From the NCBI GenBank assembly GCA_947846985.1, contig CANTUZ010000001.1:68961521-69025520 (forward strand): 64,000 nucleotides of DNA, given 5' to 3'. The DNA comes from Fratercula arctica (lineage: Eukaryota > Chordata > Aves > Charadriiformes > Alcidae). Position 1 is the stretch's first letter; each line of letters opens with the position of its first letter. Below the pieces are notes generated by a model that saw only the letters and a list, made by a program, of their open reading frames with translations, ran no database searches and was not told where the DNA came from. The translations under genes and the position numbers were made by a program. This document shows, one piece after another, positions 50,601 to 62,700 of this stretch.

Positions 50601-53600
50601 CTATTCTATTCTTTTCTACAGGCAAAGCTTTTCAGCCCTAGCACAGTTCTATCAGTACTCTTCCCAGGAAAAGAAACTTTAACTTTGTAGTAAACATATT
50701 GGCAACATCTAGGAAACATTTGCATTATTTTTATATAAATATTACATATACCTTGCATGCATCTGAATAATACGAATTTACTTCAGTTTATGTAAACGAC
50801 AATAGTCTTCCTACACTTGCAGTAATATTCAAAGGAAGCTGTAAAATAAAAAATGACAAGTAACAATGGAATTAAGATAACAATGGTTGTACAATGAACA
50901 AGGCTCTATCTAGACTAGAACAGTTTAGTTTTCCAAAAGCTACAGCCTATAAGAAAAAGGATTAGAATTTCTAGAGAAGTAATTTTGGTGAATTAGGCTG
51001 GAGTACACTGGATTTTTACCTTGTCTTAGTCAACACACATGAGAAAAAGAGACTAAATACAGCCAAGGGAAAAGATAGATGTGATCAGAGCACATTTCTT
51101 CTCCCTGTCAGTAGAGAGGAGCTGGTAAGAGAGTTTGAAAACCTTTACAGAGGTATTGCTAAGGCCCATAGCTCTGGACCGTTTGTGACAGGTACCAAAA
51201 CTGAGGGTGTCCCAGTGTAACCAATGCTGCTGGTAAACAGAAGCCTGGAAAGGCAAATAGAGACACTAAGAGGAGAACTGGTTTAGCCAGGTTACCAGAG
51301 CCTTCTGGTAGCTGCCTCAGACACTAAACCATTCTGTTCAGCAAGCTGGAAAACTGTTGGTACTCCCGATTTTCCTCAGACCTTCACTTTGGTTCTCTGG
51401 GATAGCATTGTATGGCAATGTAGTGTATAAATTTTCTCAGCTTCTAAGAGTGCAATAGTTTGTCCCTCACACTAAATCAGTTATGCCAACAGAAACATGG
51501 TCACCAACCTCTCAGCAGGCAGAAAAATCCATGTTTTGATTCAGTTTTGGTTTCAGTGATCTTTGCTCCCACCTGGTGTCTCTAATTGACAGCTTCTTTG
51601 CAGAAGATGGAGACAGCAGTATGATTCTAGGCTTTAGCTTTAAATTATATTTTTGAAACCTCACGAGGTTACAGAGGAGTGATTTACTCTGAAGGGAACT
51701 CTGATAAACCCTCTCAGCAGAAATGAGGGAAAGCAGCGTAATAGAAATAGCACCAGTTATAACAGTGATGCAAATAGGAGGGTCGCTCACAGGGGACTGC
51801 CGTGCAGCCGCCGCTGGGGCAGAGCACAGCAGGCTTTCTCCATCCTCTGCGCTGCACAAACTGTATTTAAAACATAGGCGAGCAAGAAGTAGTGGTTTTG
51901 ACTGAAAGCATGAGAGCGTTAAACCATCAGTTGGTGCAGTGTAACCTTGCAGTTTGGATTTCAACACAGGTGTCAGCATCTCCGTTTTGCCCCTTGGAAA
52001 TCCCTGGCAGGAAAACTTTGCTGTCGGAGCTGTAAAGTTCTGGAGCTAAGCAGTGGGAGCAGGTCTAGGTCAAGCTAGGTGAATCCTACATATGGGCCCA
52101 GCAGTGTCTCCTCTCTTTCTGGTGTACAGCTGGCTGAAGGAATCCACAAGGTGCTACACCAATCTTCATTCCCTTCAGGACTCTGAAGACTTTGTTTCTT
52201 AGAAAGATATTCTCTTGCTATCAGTTTGTATTTGGTTCTCACATAAGTTCTGACTTCAGTGAGATTTTGTCTGAATACAGAGGAAATCAAATGGGCAAAA
52301 TTATCTGAAAGTTGGGCTCTGTGTGTGTGTGCAGGAGTGGGGGGATCCCAGGTCACTTATATGGGCAAAGAGCATGGGCCAGGCATCCCGGGTCACTCAC
52401 ATGGTGGACACATGGGGTCCCTGTGGGGAATTGGAGGAATGATACAAAAGGTACAGAAATAAGGGCTTTTCTTGCTGAAGTTCCTAATTATTATGAATAT
52501 CTACTTTTTATATCCACTCACGTCATCCTCTGTGGTTTCAGCAAGAAGCTGGAAGCTGAGCTTTAAACCAGCAGCAGCAGCTAAGCATGTGTCTATTCTC
52601 CAGCGTTTCATCCAAGGCTAAAACACCTGTTTTTATTCTCCCTTCACTACAACATTGCAGGTCATTGCAGACTGAGAACTCGGCTATTCATATCAGGAAA
52701 ATTTTGGTAAAACACAGCTCAGAAGCCTCTATTTCAAGCTTGAATATATATTGCTTCAAAACCACAAGTTCCTGATCTCTAAGCAGCAATTCTGAAGGAG
52801 TGTCCTCCTTTCCTAATAGATAGATTTGGTTTAGTTTTCTCTCTTTCATTGTACTCTTTTGGATTAGATGGTTAAAGAACAGAGGCCCCATCTGTTCTTG
52901 CCATACTGGCCTATGTAAATATTAGAGACCACATATACTTTCCATACAATAGGGATTGCTGAAGCCTCCTATTCACAAACTTTTCCCTCCTTGCCCTGCC
53001 TTGATCCCATTGATAGCAAATCTGCCGCACTCTGTGTATAGCTTTTATGTTGCATTTTGGTATACTTCAAAATGAAATTCTTAATAAAAATGTAAATTAT
53101 TATTATTGTAAAAACATGTTGGCCCACTGTGCCATGTAGCATTCTCAGGAGCAGCATTCTTTCAAATTGGGACTTGAAAACCAGCACAGAATTTAGCTTG
53201 AATCAAATGGTATTATGTATTTAGTCATTTATCAAAGCCACTTGGTAGAAGTTGGGGAAAACATTAGTTAATCTTATTCATGTGGGGGTTCCTGGTTATG
53301 CAGCAATACTCTTTTTTTCCCAATTTTTAGTTCCCCTTTCTTCTCAAAGGCCTGTAATGCTTCAGCCACCTATTGAGCTTGAAGCAAGACCTTTTTTCCT
53401 AGCTACAATGTTTGAACCAGTCAACAGAGGCTACTTAAAGAAGGTAGAGTAGGATATTCCAGGCACTGCAAGGAGCACCCAAGAAAAGTAAATAGCATTC
53501 ACAGCATGAGACATCTGCCTCACTGGGTCAGTATTTAGCTCCCCTCCGAGACAGTGAATTAGCAATACTTTGGCCTGTTAATTCAGCTGTTAAGTGATTT

Positions 53601-54457
53601 TGCTTGGGCTTTGGAAGAGTATTTTTCCGCTTAAAAGCAACAACAACACTCTTTCAGGTTGCTGAGATACTTTGGGTCAAAATTTCAGGTATCTGTGGTG
53701 CATGTGAAAGGTGACAATTTGCCACCTTGCAAAAGGAAATTCTCTGATGATGAACTAATGATCTAATGGCAGTGTACGCTTTTCATTATTAGGATAGCCT
53801 GAGATACACAACAGCTGCCTAGTGCAGCTCCCACAGGGGTCCATGGGACCTCTTTTTACTTTGACAAGGAGACAAGTTAGAGCAATGACACATCCTTACA
53901 AAAAGTCTTTGTCTTTGTTTTATAGTGATGTGCCCTTCTGGTGACACACATACTTTGCTCAATTCTCCTTCAGCAGAGTCTGTATGAGACAGAATTTATC
54001 TGTCTATTCAGAGAAACCTGCTCCAAGCAGCTACCTTTTGCAACATTTTTTCTCTGCAGCAACTTTGCATTAGCCCATCTTCACCAGTACCAAGGTAGAC
54101 GGAAATCCCTCACACCTGCAGACCCCAGAAAATAGATTCATAATATTTTTCACTTCACTAGACACATGACACCCTATGCAGGGATTTATCATAGTGATGC
54201 CACATCTTATTAGAGAGGTTGACTCATGAACCAGCTCCCTTCCCATTTGTGATCACATAGCATCTCACTGGCAACAGTAGCAATTGCGATATTAGGCAAG
54301 TATTCAGAGTTCTTAGATTTTTTTTAGTGACACTTGCCATCTGGAACCAAGGTCAAGACATAACAAGGATATAGCCCATTGGCCCATTATAATAACTGAA
54401 AAATGATTTGTAGACCACAACTGGCCCATGTGCCACAGTTTGAGTTCTGATTTAAAA

Positions 54458-54477
54458 AACCAACCAACCAACCAACC
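54458..54477 (+). repeat. (AACC)5 microsatellite
   Basis: Five perfect AACC units are followed by an A-rich, CCC-containing decay (AAACAAAAAACCC). This is a short simple repeat, of likely use only as a length polymorphism. Confidence 0.9.
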
Positions 54478-55215
54478 AAACAAAAAACCCAACAAACCAG
54501 ACAATCAATATTAAAATATTTTATTCCAAAACAGAAGATTTCAAAGAAAAAAAAAAGCAATAGTCTCTCCCAGGATATTGGAAACATCCTAATGGGATTG
54601 GTAGGTATGGTGGAAAGAGGCACACTTCACTCTTCTGTAAAGACAACCAGAAGCCAAGCAAGAGATTTTTGGCCTCTAAAATGACTCTAACAACAATCAC
54701 TAGCAATTACACTGTACATGTAGTGTTTCTGCTGCTTATCCCCATGTGACGCAAAGTTGATTTCCCCCTTGAAAATAGACCCTTTTCCACAGGGAAAGAT
54801 AGTTTCTTTCTCAGTAGAAAGAAAAGGCAATCTGCCACCTGGGGATGTCATTACTTTGATATTATTGGCTAGGAGTGTTAGGAGATAGTTTCAAAGTTAA
54901 GATGGCCTGCAAAGAAACAACATGACTAGTGTACCTGTTGTTTCATGTATTAGTGTGTTTTGAGGGATGAAGTTAGATATAAAAACTATCAGGTGAAATG
55001 TGTTCTTCTTTCTCTGTCTCCATTTCCCCAGAGGACCCACCAATAACTTAGAAACCTCATGTAAGAAGTGTAAGAACATCCATACGGGGTCAGAGCCAAG
55101 AACAAACAAGTGCAATACCATGTCTTCACAAGCAGACAGTATTCTTCCAGGAGGATAAATTTGTATTTCAGTTCCTGGGGTGTTAATAAGGGGTTAAAGT
55201 TGGACCTGGGCTCAT

Positions 55216-55258
55216 TGTGGTCAGGTGAAGGTGCAGTCAGGTGTGGTCAGGTGAAGGT
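55216..55258 (+). repeat. Two copies of a 17-bp word, 26-bp period, with three CAGGTG E-boxes
   Basis: TGTGGTCAGGTGAAGGT occurs at 55216-55232 and again at 55242-55258. CAGGTG occurs three times, at 55222, 55238 and 55248. CAGGTG is the preferred core of SNAI and ZEB zinc-finger repressors and of some bHLH factors. The second copy continues as AGGTGAAGGTCA, which also contains two nuclear-receptor-like half-sites. The repeat is directly visible; any binding is inferred. Confidence 0.7.
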
Positions 55259-55939
55259 CAGGCAAATGCACAGCAGCTCCTGCAAAGAATGATGGACAAG
55301 TGTTTTTGGAACTGAAAGGGGAGGTCAGTGGTTTGCTGGGCAGCTAGAGCACAAGTGCATCACCGTGTGTACGGATTGGTATCTGGGTGCCTGGAGCATG
55401 CCTTCAGAGGCCTACTGCTCCAGGGAAGCGCCAACACAAGGCCAAATCCCAGCATCTTCTAATACTGTTGCTTCTTTGACTGAGTGGTTGACTCTGGTAC
55501 TAACAAGAAAGGAATTCCTTGGACGGAAATGGGGGATTCATTTCAGTAGCTGGGAGTGAAATTTGACTCAGGAAATTTATGATGTTTCCAGCCTCTGATG
55601 TGGCAGAGCAGTACACCCTCGCTCAATCCTTAAAATTAAAAGAAGCACAAAATGTCAGATGCTGAGGGAGGAGTGCCAGAACAGGGTGAGCATCACAACG
55701 GAAGTCTAAATATTCTGCTAGAATGCAGTACTCTCTGTCTTCCTAAGCTAAAGGTGATATCTTTATGTCTACCAGCCTTCAGTGGATTTTACTTCCATAA
55801 ATTCAGGAACTTAGGTATAGGGAATGGAAGAAGTAGCCAGAACTGAAATTTTTCAGAAACGGAGATTTTTCTCTGTTCTTGTAAAAAAGCTTGAGTTAAA
55901 TGGGGATTAACAGGAGAAAGAGAAAAAGCACAAATGATT

Positions 55940-56115
55940 TGGAACAGTCAAATATAGTTATATGGCATTTTTCATCTAAAGATTTCAAAGCTCTGTTCAA
56001 AGGAAGCAGTTATTATTATCCCCACTGTGCATACTGGCAAAATGAAGCCCATAAATATGTGGATACTGACCAGAAGTCATGTAGCTATCAAATAATGGAA
56101 CTGGGCATTTATTTC
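55940..56115 (+). mobile_element. MIR-like ancient SINE relic
   Basis: AAAGATTTCAAAGCTCTGTT near 55979 is followed by TTATTATTATCCCCACTGTG near 56009, then AAAATGAAGCCCATAAA near 56039 and AGAAGTCATGTAGCTATCAA near 56072. Next come AATGGAACTGGG and CAGAACTCA. This order (AAAGCGCTTTACAAA, TTATTATCCCCATTTTACAG, GAAACTGAGGC, GTCACACAG, GGCAGAGCTGGGA, AGAACCCA) is that of amniote MIR-type SINEs as I recall them. Decay is heavy but the order is complete, which supports the call. Confidence 0.65.
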
Positions 56116-59100
56116 AGAACTCAACAAGTGGGATTTTTTAGATGAATAATAAAGCCACTAAACAAAAATCCTAATATTTCAAAGCTTATGTTGGGAAGCC
56201 AGGAATGCTTCACAGATCTGTCTGGGGCTACTTCAATGCAAGAGCCAAACAGACATCGTCACTGCTTCATGCTTTCCTGGTTTTCATGCAAAGTAAATCC
56301 AGACATGCAACATGGGAACACTGCGTTCTCTAGCAGATCCCAGCCTGTATTACTGGAGACTGAGGCTGAGGAGTTTTTACTGGTTTGCAGTATAGGCACA
56401 GCTACAGGGAGCAAAACCAGTTGCAATTTCTCAGCAGTAAATATGGCCAGAAAACAGGAAGGGAAGCGTTAAAATTTTTTACAAATATTTCATTGTGATA
56501 TTTTTAAAGGAAAGACTTCCCCTGAAAATTGATAAAATAGTTCAGAATAAAATTTTCAGTCTCTTCAATTTAAAATACTATTTTCCATTTCCGTTCTTCC
56601 AAGAAAAATCACCAAACTTGAAAAAAAAAAAAAAAGACAGCTTGAAGTAAAGCACAACATTTTTCATTTTGCTTTGGTTTTAACTACAAAACTGTTTTTA
56701 AAAATCTGCTTGAGGTTTTTCCCAATGCTTGATCACTGAATCAAAAAAAACCCACCTTATTGTTTGCCTAGGTATGTTAATGAGTCCCAGCCCAATGAGC
56801 TAACCTTTAAATCACACAACCTCTTCATTAGTCTCTCAGAATGCTGCAAAACCTTTAATTCTTTTGCCTCTGAAAGATTCTCTTAGCAGAACTTGAAAGC
56901 AAGACTTTTTATCTCAGATGCCATCAAAATTTTAATTATTTTCTCAAGTACTTGTCTCTGTCGTATATGTAACAGGAAATATCAGCAGGAAATCAATTTG
57001 ACAGACACTAATGTTGCATGTTCACCAGTTCAACAAATTACACCAGCCATGTTATCACAAGGAGCATGAATGGTTCTGGCCCCACAGTAAACCGAGGACA
57101 TCTAATGTGGTCTAATTATGACAGCAGTACACAGAGAAGTAATACAGTCTTAAATGAGGGTTAGGGTGTCATTCAGCGAGTCAGTTAAGAACTTTGCTTT
57201 TTTGGACAGATTTTCATGCACTTTTCTGTGTTTTTATGTATTCTAATGTTTTGAAGAAGTAGGGGTTAAATATATCCAGTATTCTAAAAAATATGACGGA
57301 TAAAAAAACTATTGTTGTTTTGTGTTCTAGCTGCTTGCAGGTGGCATTTTTAAGCATTATGTTTAAATCTCATGTTTCACTAATACCAAAACACTTCTTG
57401 AAACTTGGCAATACTGTTCGCTTTTTGTTGTACAAGGTGAGGCAAAACAGTAAAAATTCTTGTTTTGTCTCCCCCTCACCCTTGGAGTGTTCTTCTGGAG
57501 GTAAGCTATAAAAAATTCCATCAATGAGGACCACAGCACACAGTGGTTGGTATTGGTGATAAAGATTACATCTTTAAAAACCAGAAGATATAAGATACAC
57601 CATTACTGCAGGAACTTTAAGAGCAAGGAAGCAGAAATGAGCTTTCAGAATAGAAGGTGTTTTGGTTTTGTTTTTTTTTTCATTCCTGCTGAACAGTAAT
57701 TGTGCATTTCCCTTTTCTTCCTCTTGCTCTGTCTATTTCATTTTTTAATACGGTTTTATAGACAGGGCTTGAGAAAGTTTTCTCAACTTATGATTACTTT
57801 AGTCTAAAGTGTGGATGACTGGTGTCCCAGGCATTTCTGCAGTAGTGAAGCTCTTTCAAGATTCCATCCACACACATCCTCGCAATGATAAAACAGAAAC
57901 TCTATAAAAGTATGAAGAAAGGGACAAAACTAAACCTTTAGCTTCATATGGTGTATTATTTTTTGTTGTTTTTGCTACAAAGCTGTAATTGGGCTAGTGA
58001 GATCTGATAAACGTCTTATTATAAACTTGAACATCAACTGATGGTAAAAAAAATATGATGGAACTTGTGACTGAGAGAAAAGTAAAAGGGTATAAATGAC
58101 TGGCAGTTCCCATTTCTTTACAAGTGTTACATTTCAGTCCCCTGCCACTACCACATGTTTCCTGTTCACAGATAATTTGTACAACATATTTTATCATTCA
58201 GTTTTAGACACAGTTGAAAGGCTTTTGCCTAAGGCTTGGAACACTTTGAAAATTGTATACCATTTGCAAGGCTTTCTTCTGCTTCACTGTGCAATTAGGT
58301 GACTGCCTTTCTGCAGACACTGGATTTATCATATGTGGAATTGGGTTTTTTCACCAAGGTGAATTGGGAACAAAAAGGCAAGTAGTTTTTTAGTAACCCG
58401 CAGACAAGGGATTAGTGTGCCAGCACAAAGCTTGTAGGCTGCCTGTCAGTCCCAAACTGGACGCAGTTCCCTCACAGAAGGAGTATTGTGAGCCACAAAG
58501 TTTCATACAAAAATACCCTGTGTCCCTGCTGTATGCGATTCAAATTTCTATGGTGCAACAAAGACATCTGATCAGAATACTTTTTTTTCCCCCTCTAATG
58601 TCTCTAAGAAACACGACTATTTATGACACTGTTGATTCTTTCCCCGCTTTCCTTCGCCCCCCTCCCCGCGCCACCCCCTTCTCTGTCTTGGCTAAACTTT
58701 GCTCTCTCTTAAAGAAGTGTGAAGATACTGATGTGCTAAGAGCTTCCCCTGCTGGAAGTTCCTAGCAAAAGGTGCTGTAGCCAAGTAGGGATGGATCTGG
58801 GATTAGCTCCCAGTTCAGCTAATTTATGTGCTCGGTTCCTGTCGAACGGAGAGTACATAATGTGACTTGAGATGCTGATTAAATTTCATGTGTATTTCTA
58901 TGTTCTAAATAAACCAAATTTTAAAGTCAGATTTGAGCGGTGGTAGTTTATAACCTCATTACAGCACTTTGTATTTTTCCACTGAATTATGTGGGGAAAA
59001 GAGAGACAAATTCAGCCCTTTTGTATAATGTACCTACGTGCTTTTACAGGGTCATCTTCCCTTCCGGTAGAGGATATGGAGGATTTCTTAACAAGCAAAT

Positions 59101-59599
59101 TTTATCTATTAGAAACATATCATTGTTTAATAAGAATGGAATTGTGTAGTCGTTATTCGCTTTTGGTTGAAAACGCCCTACTTGTGGAAACAGTGAGTGT
59201 ATAAGAGCACAAGTGAACTGCAAGGAACACTGGTACCTTATAGCATAATCCCACCAGAAGAAAGGTGTGTGTGTTTCTTCAGACTACACGTCTCTCTCAA
59301 GCAATAATTGCTGAACTATGTAAATTGCCTCTTCTGAAAACTTAGAAACAGCCGCACTTTTGAAATCAAAACTGATAGAATTTTATTCTAATTGTTTAGC
59401 TATCCATATCAGAAATATCTGGCTGCAAATTCCACAGCTTCTTCAAGGGTAGGAATATATTATTACTTAAATAGTGTAAACACAATAATATACTTCAGAT
59501 AGACTGTGTTGGAAACGTGGCCACTGTCTGCTTGCACAGTGTGACCTAGTGGGCAGGATTGTCTTGGCCGCTCTCTAAGGTCTCACTGCCTGTGCGTAG
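56116..59599. other. Unique noncoding DNA
   Basis: AT-rich single-copy sequence with A15 at 56621-56635. A C-rich patch with a few CpG lies at 58635-58680. A stretch at about 58780-58930 has a conserved-element texture and an AATAAA, but no transcript unit is visible around it. No exon is recognised. Confidence 0.5.
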
Positions 59600-59770
59600 A
59601 CCAGTGATGTGACTTTGGAGCAAATTGCTGCCGTGGTCACTCCCACCTCTGTTCGTTTTGTCTGGTTAGATCGTAAGGGCTTCTTTGGGGCACAGGCTGA
59701 CTCTCTCTGCATGGTTTGTGAAGTCCCCAGTGCTCTGAAGCAGGTGGCATGGTGGCTGGGTTAGTGTGGT
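59600..59770 (+). mobile_element. MIR-like ancient SINE relic, 3' part
   Basis: GTGACTTTGGAGCAAATTGC near 59609 and GTTAGATCGTAAGGGCTTCT, continuing TTGGGGCACAGG, at about 59665-59696 match the GTGACTTTGGGCAAATCAC and TTAGATTGTAAGCTCTTTGGGGCAGGG landmarks of MIR-type SINEs, in the right order. Sequence after about 59700 may continue the element (CAGTGCTCTGAAGCAGGTGGCA). The subfamily cannot be set by eye. Confidence 0.6.
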
Positions 59771-62700
59771 ATTGCCCCTGTGATGGTATGCCCCAACCTG
59801 CAAGGGTTTGCAGTGAGGTTGCAGCAATCTAAGAGGTTACTTCGAAGTCTTCCCTCTGCCAAAGCATCTCTTCCCCCACCTGAATCACCGGGCTCACCTG
59901 GGGACGTATTTTGCATCCCATTGAAATGTAGATATTTTGGGGCAGTATAAGAGATACCTTGCCCTCTCCAGCTGTAGCCTAAGGAGGACCAAGTCACTGT
60001 GGAGCTGCCTTAGTGTGTGTGTGATTCAGCGAATATTTGGAGAGCTCCGGAGCTCCAACCATCTGTACACATGCAGATACACAAGTAGATGGAAAGCTTC
60101 CAAAGGAAGTTCCCTTTCAATCCCCATAAGATTCCCTAGACCCAGCCAGCAACCTGAGCTTGATGCCAGAGGAACTGAGGATTTCCTTCAAATTCTCTAC
60201 CTGGCTTAATTTAATTTGCTGCTTGGTAGAAGACCCAAAGAGTCTGCGAAAAAAGCACTGGGTCATGGGATTTCCCAATCTAAATGTAATGGTAAACCCA
60301 GACTGACTCTCTTCTTTCTGTGGTATCCATTGTGCTTTGTCCCAAATGGGAAATATGGTTTGCCAGCACAGAGGCAGCATACACTGTAAACAATGACAAG
60401 AATAAAGCTAAATATTATGCATATTCATTGCATGCAATCCTAAACACAAATGTCCCTACTGAGTAAAACAGAAAAGAATTTTTTTTTTTTTTTTTTTCAG
60501 CTGAGGAGCTGCTGGGTCTTTTTAACCCATTCTTTTCTCAGTTGTGCAATTTGCAATAACATACAAGGGCATTTAACTTCATATATTATAAGCAAGTACT
60601 CTTTAAGCAGAGTCTTCTCTTAAGTACAATTTCATTGACTAGTTTCTCAGTGCAGTTCATCAATAATGACTCATTTCAAGTTTCCAGAAGGCGGTGGTAC
60701 AACTGGTCAGTATGTGCGCTTTAGCTTTTCTTTAACTTTGAACTTTTCTAATCAACTCATTTGACATGGATTTCATTTCCTTTTATTCATACTGATGGGG
60801 TAAGTATAGGTTCATGTTCTACTTTGGAGTGCCAAGAATTCTGGTTTTTAATGTGAACCCTCAGCAAACAATGTAGCAATGCTCTCTACACAGAACACAT
60901 CTTACTTTATCCAAATTCTTAATGGTGTAACATAGGACATATTTCCAAATTATTACACACTCATTTACGTGCTTACTTGTCAAACATAGTTAAGACGGAA
61001 ATTATTATTTTCTTACAAAAATCAGATCTCTATCCTGAAGAGTAAACCAAAAAAGTCTATTAAGATCCTGACCTAATAGGGCTAATTTACAGAAGGCTAG
61101 TAAAACCATAACCATAACCCTATGGAAGCCAGCTCAACCTGACCCAAAAATATCTTGAAACAGTTGCTCCCACGTGGCAGTGTACCGAGATAAGCCAGGA
61201 TACCTCATTCTACAGCCCCCAAAAATTCCACTTATATCTGAAACAATGACCTGGGCTGTAACTTATGATGAAGTGAACTCTGGGTTAGATTGGCTGATAA
61301 TAAAAAGTAATTCTGTGGCACGCATTTTTTTCATTATGCCCTGTTTTCCTCCTGTTTGAAAAAGTAAAATATGATAGTTTTCATTTTTACAGAAGCATTG
61401 TTCTCGATCATTTTCTTGGTATGAAGCCTCTGCATTCAACACAGGACTAACATTCAGCAGCTGGCCTCTGTTGTTCCTGTTTTTTTATGGATACTAGTCA
61501 GCATAGGGTATATGAGGAAATGCGCAGCAATTTCTGTTTTAAAATGAGTGGGCATACATGTTCAGAATTCTGGTTATTTAAAATATTAAGACTGTGAAGA
61601 AAACGGGTTGCATCTAAATTCTGCACGCACACACAGAGAACTCATGTTTCGCCCTTGTGTGCTTGCATAATTATTTACGTTTGCTTGAAACGTTCACATA
61701 TTCTGAAATGAGTTTCTACCTTGCTGAAGCATTAATATTTAAAGATAAAACCTATAATTTCTGCTACTGCTTTATTATTATTATTAATGCGTTGCTATTA
61801 ATAATACATTATCAGGAAGATACTCTTTGGTCACAAAAGACATGGGAACTGACACAACAACAGGTTGTAAAATAAGTAATAAGAGTGTAGAGCCAGGACA
61901 AAACCCTAAATAGTTCATTTAGAGCTGAAGTATAAATACCCTGACAGACACACTGTTTCTTAATATGTGCATGGGTGATCTAAGTCTGGGGCCTGCCTGC
62001 AAGTTAGAGAATAGTCAGGAATATATAAAATAAAAATGAAGGCTAAACCAGAAATTATTTAAATAAGTGCTGTAGCAGAAACACAAAATGTTATTTGAAC
62101 ATGTGTTCTACCTGGCCACAAATAATTAATGGCAGCAAACAGGGCATTTTGCAATGGACAAGGATCAAGCATCACAGGCATGTCTCAGAGCTATAAGCTT
62201 ACATGGGATAGGTCTACCGCACCTCTAAAAAGCAAGTTCTGGGTTTGTATTTTACACAGGCATTGTAGAAGCATATGTAAAACCAGCAAAATATAACCCA
62301 TCATTAACTAGGAAGTTTTCTTTTGTGTGCCTCTGCTACCATGACTATTTTGGATCCTGGCCTATATTGGTCACACTAAGAGGCCTTCAGGGATTTACAC
62401 GTTACTTAAATTCCAGTTTTCATTTACATAAACAGAGCTGGTGTGGGAACGGTCCCATGTCCAGAATACAGCAATTGGTTCAATCCCCACAAGTAGAAGC
62501 TCTGAAGCAGCCAAACGCCCCGTGTCCGTGAGGAGGACTGCAGAGAGGAAGGCAACTTCTTTCAGTCCAGACCTGCTCCTCTGCAGCCTCCCCAGCTCAG
62601 AGCTGTAGCTGCTCTCCACTGACTTGTCTGGGATGGGCTTCATCCTAATGAAAAATATCTAATGAAAAATCAACTAAACATTTAGACTTAGGGTTTTTCA

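Larger units (their letters stand above)
47671..55939. other. Unique noncoding DNA, no gene recognised
   Basis: No exon, LTR or LINE is recognised in these 8.3 kb. Chance frames of 147 codons (49112-49555, minus) and 155 codons (51512-51979, minus) occur, neither with a known domain. Other visible features are a purine-rich stretch at 48360-48510, T13 at 48690-48702, a degenerate GTCT/ATCT stretch at about 50570-50620 and an AACC microsatellite at 54458-54477. A triple CAGGTG cluster lies at 55222-55253. Confidence 0.55.

Noticed and set aside
60479..60510. Splice-acceptor-like T19 tract followed by CAG.
   Set aside because: The sequence after CAG gives no recognisable exon and no matching donor stands out; a T19 run is also a common simple repeat.
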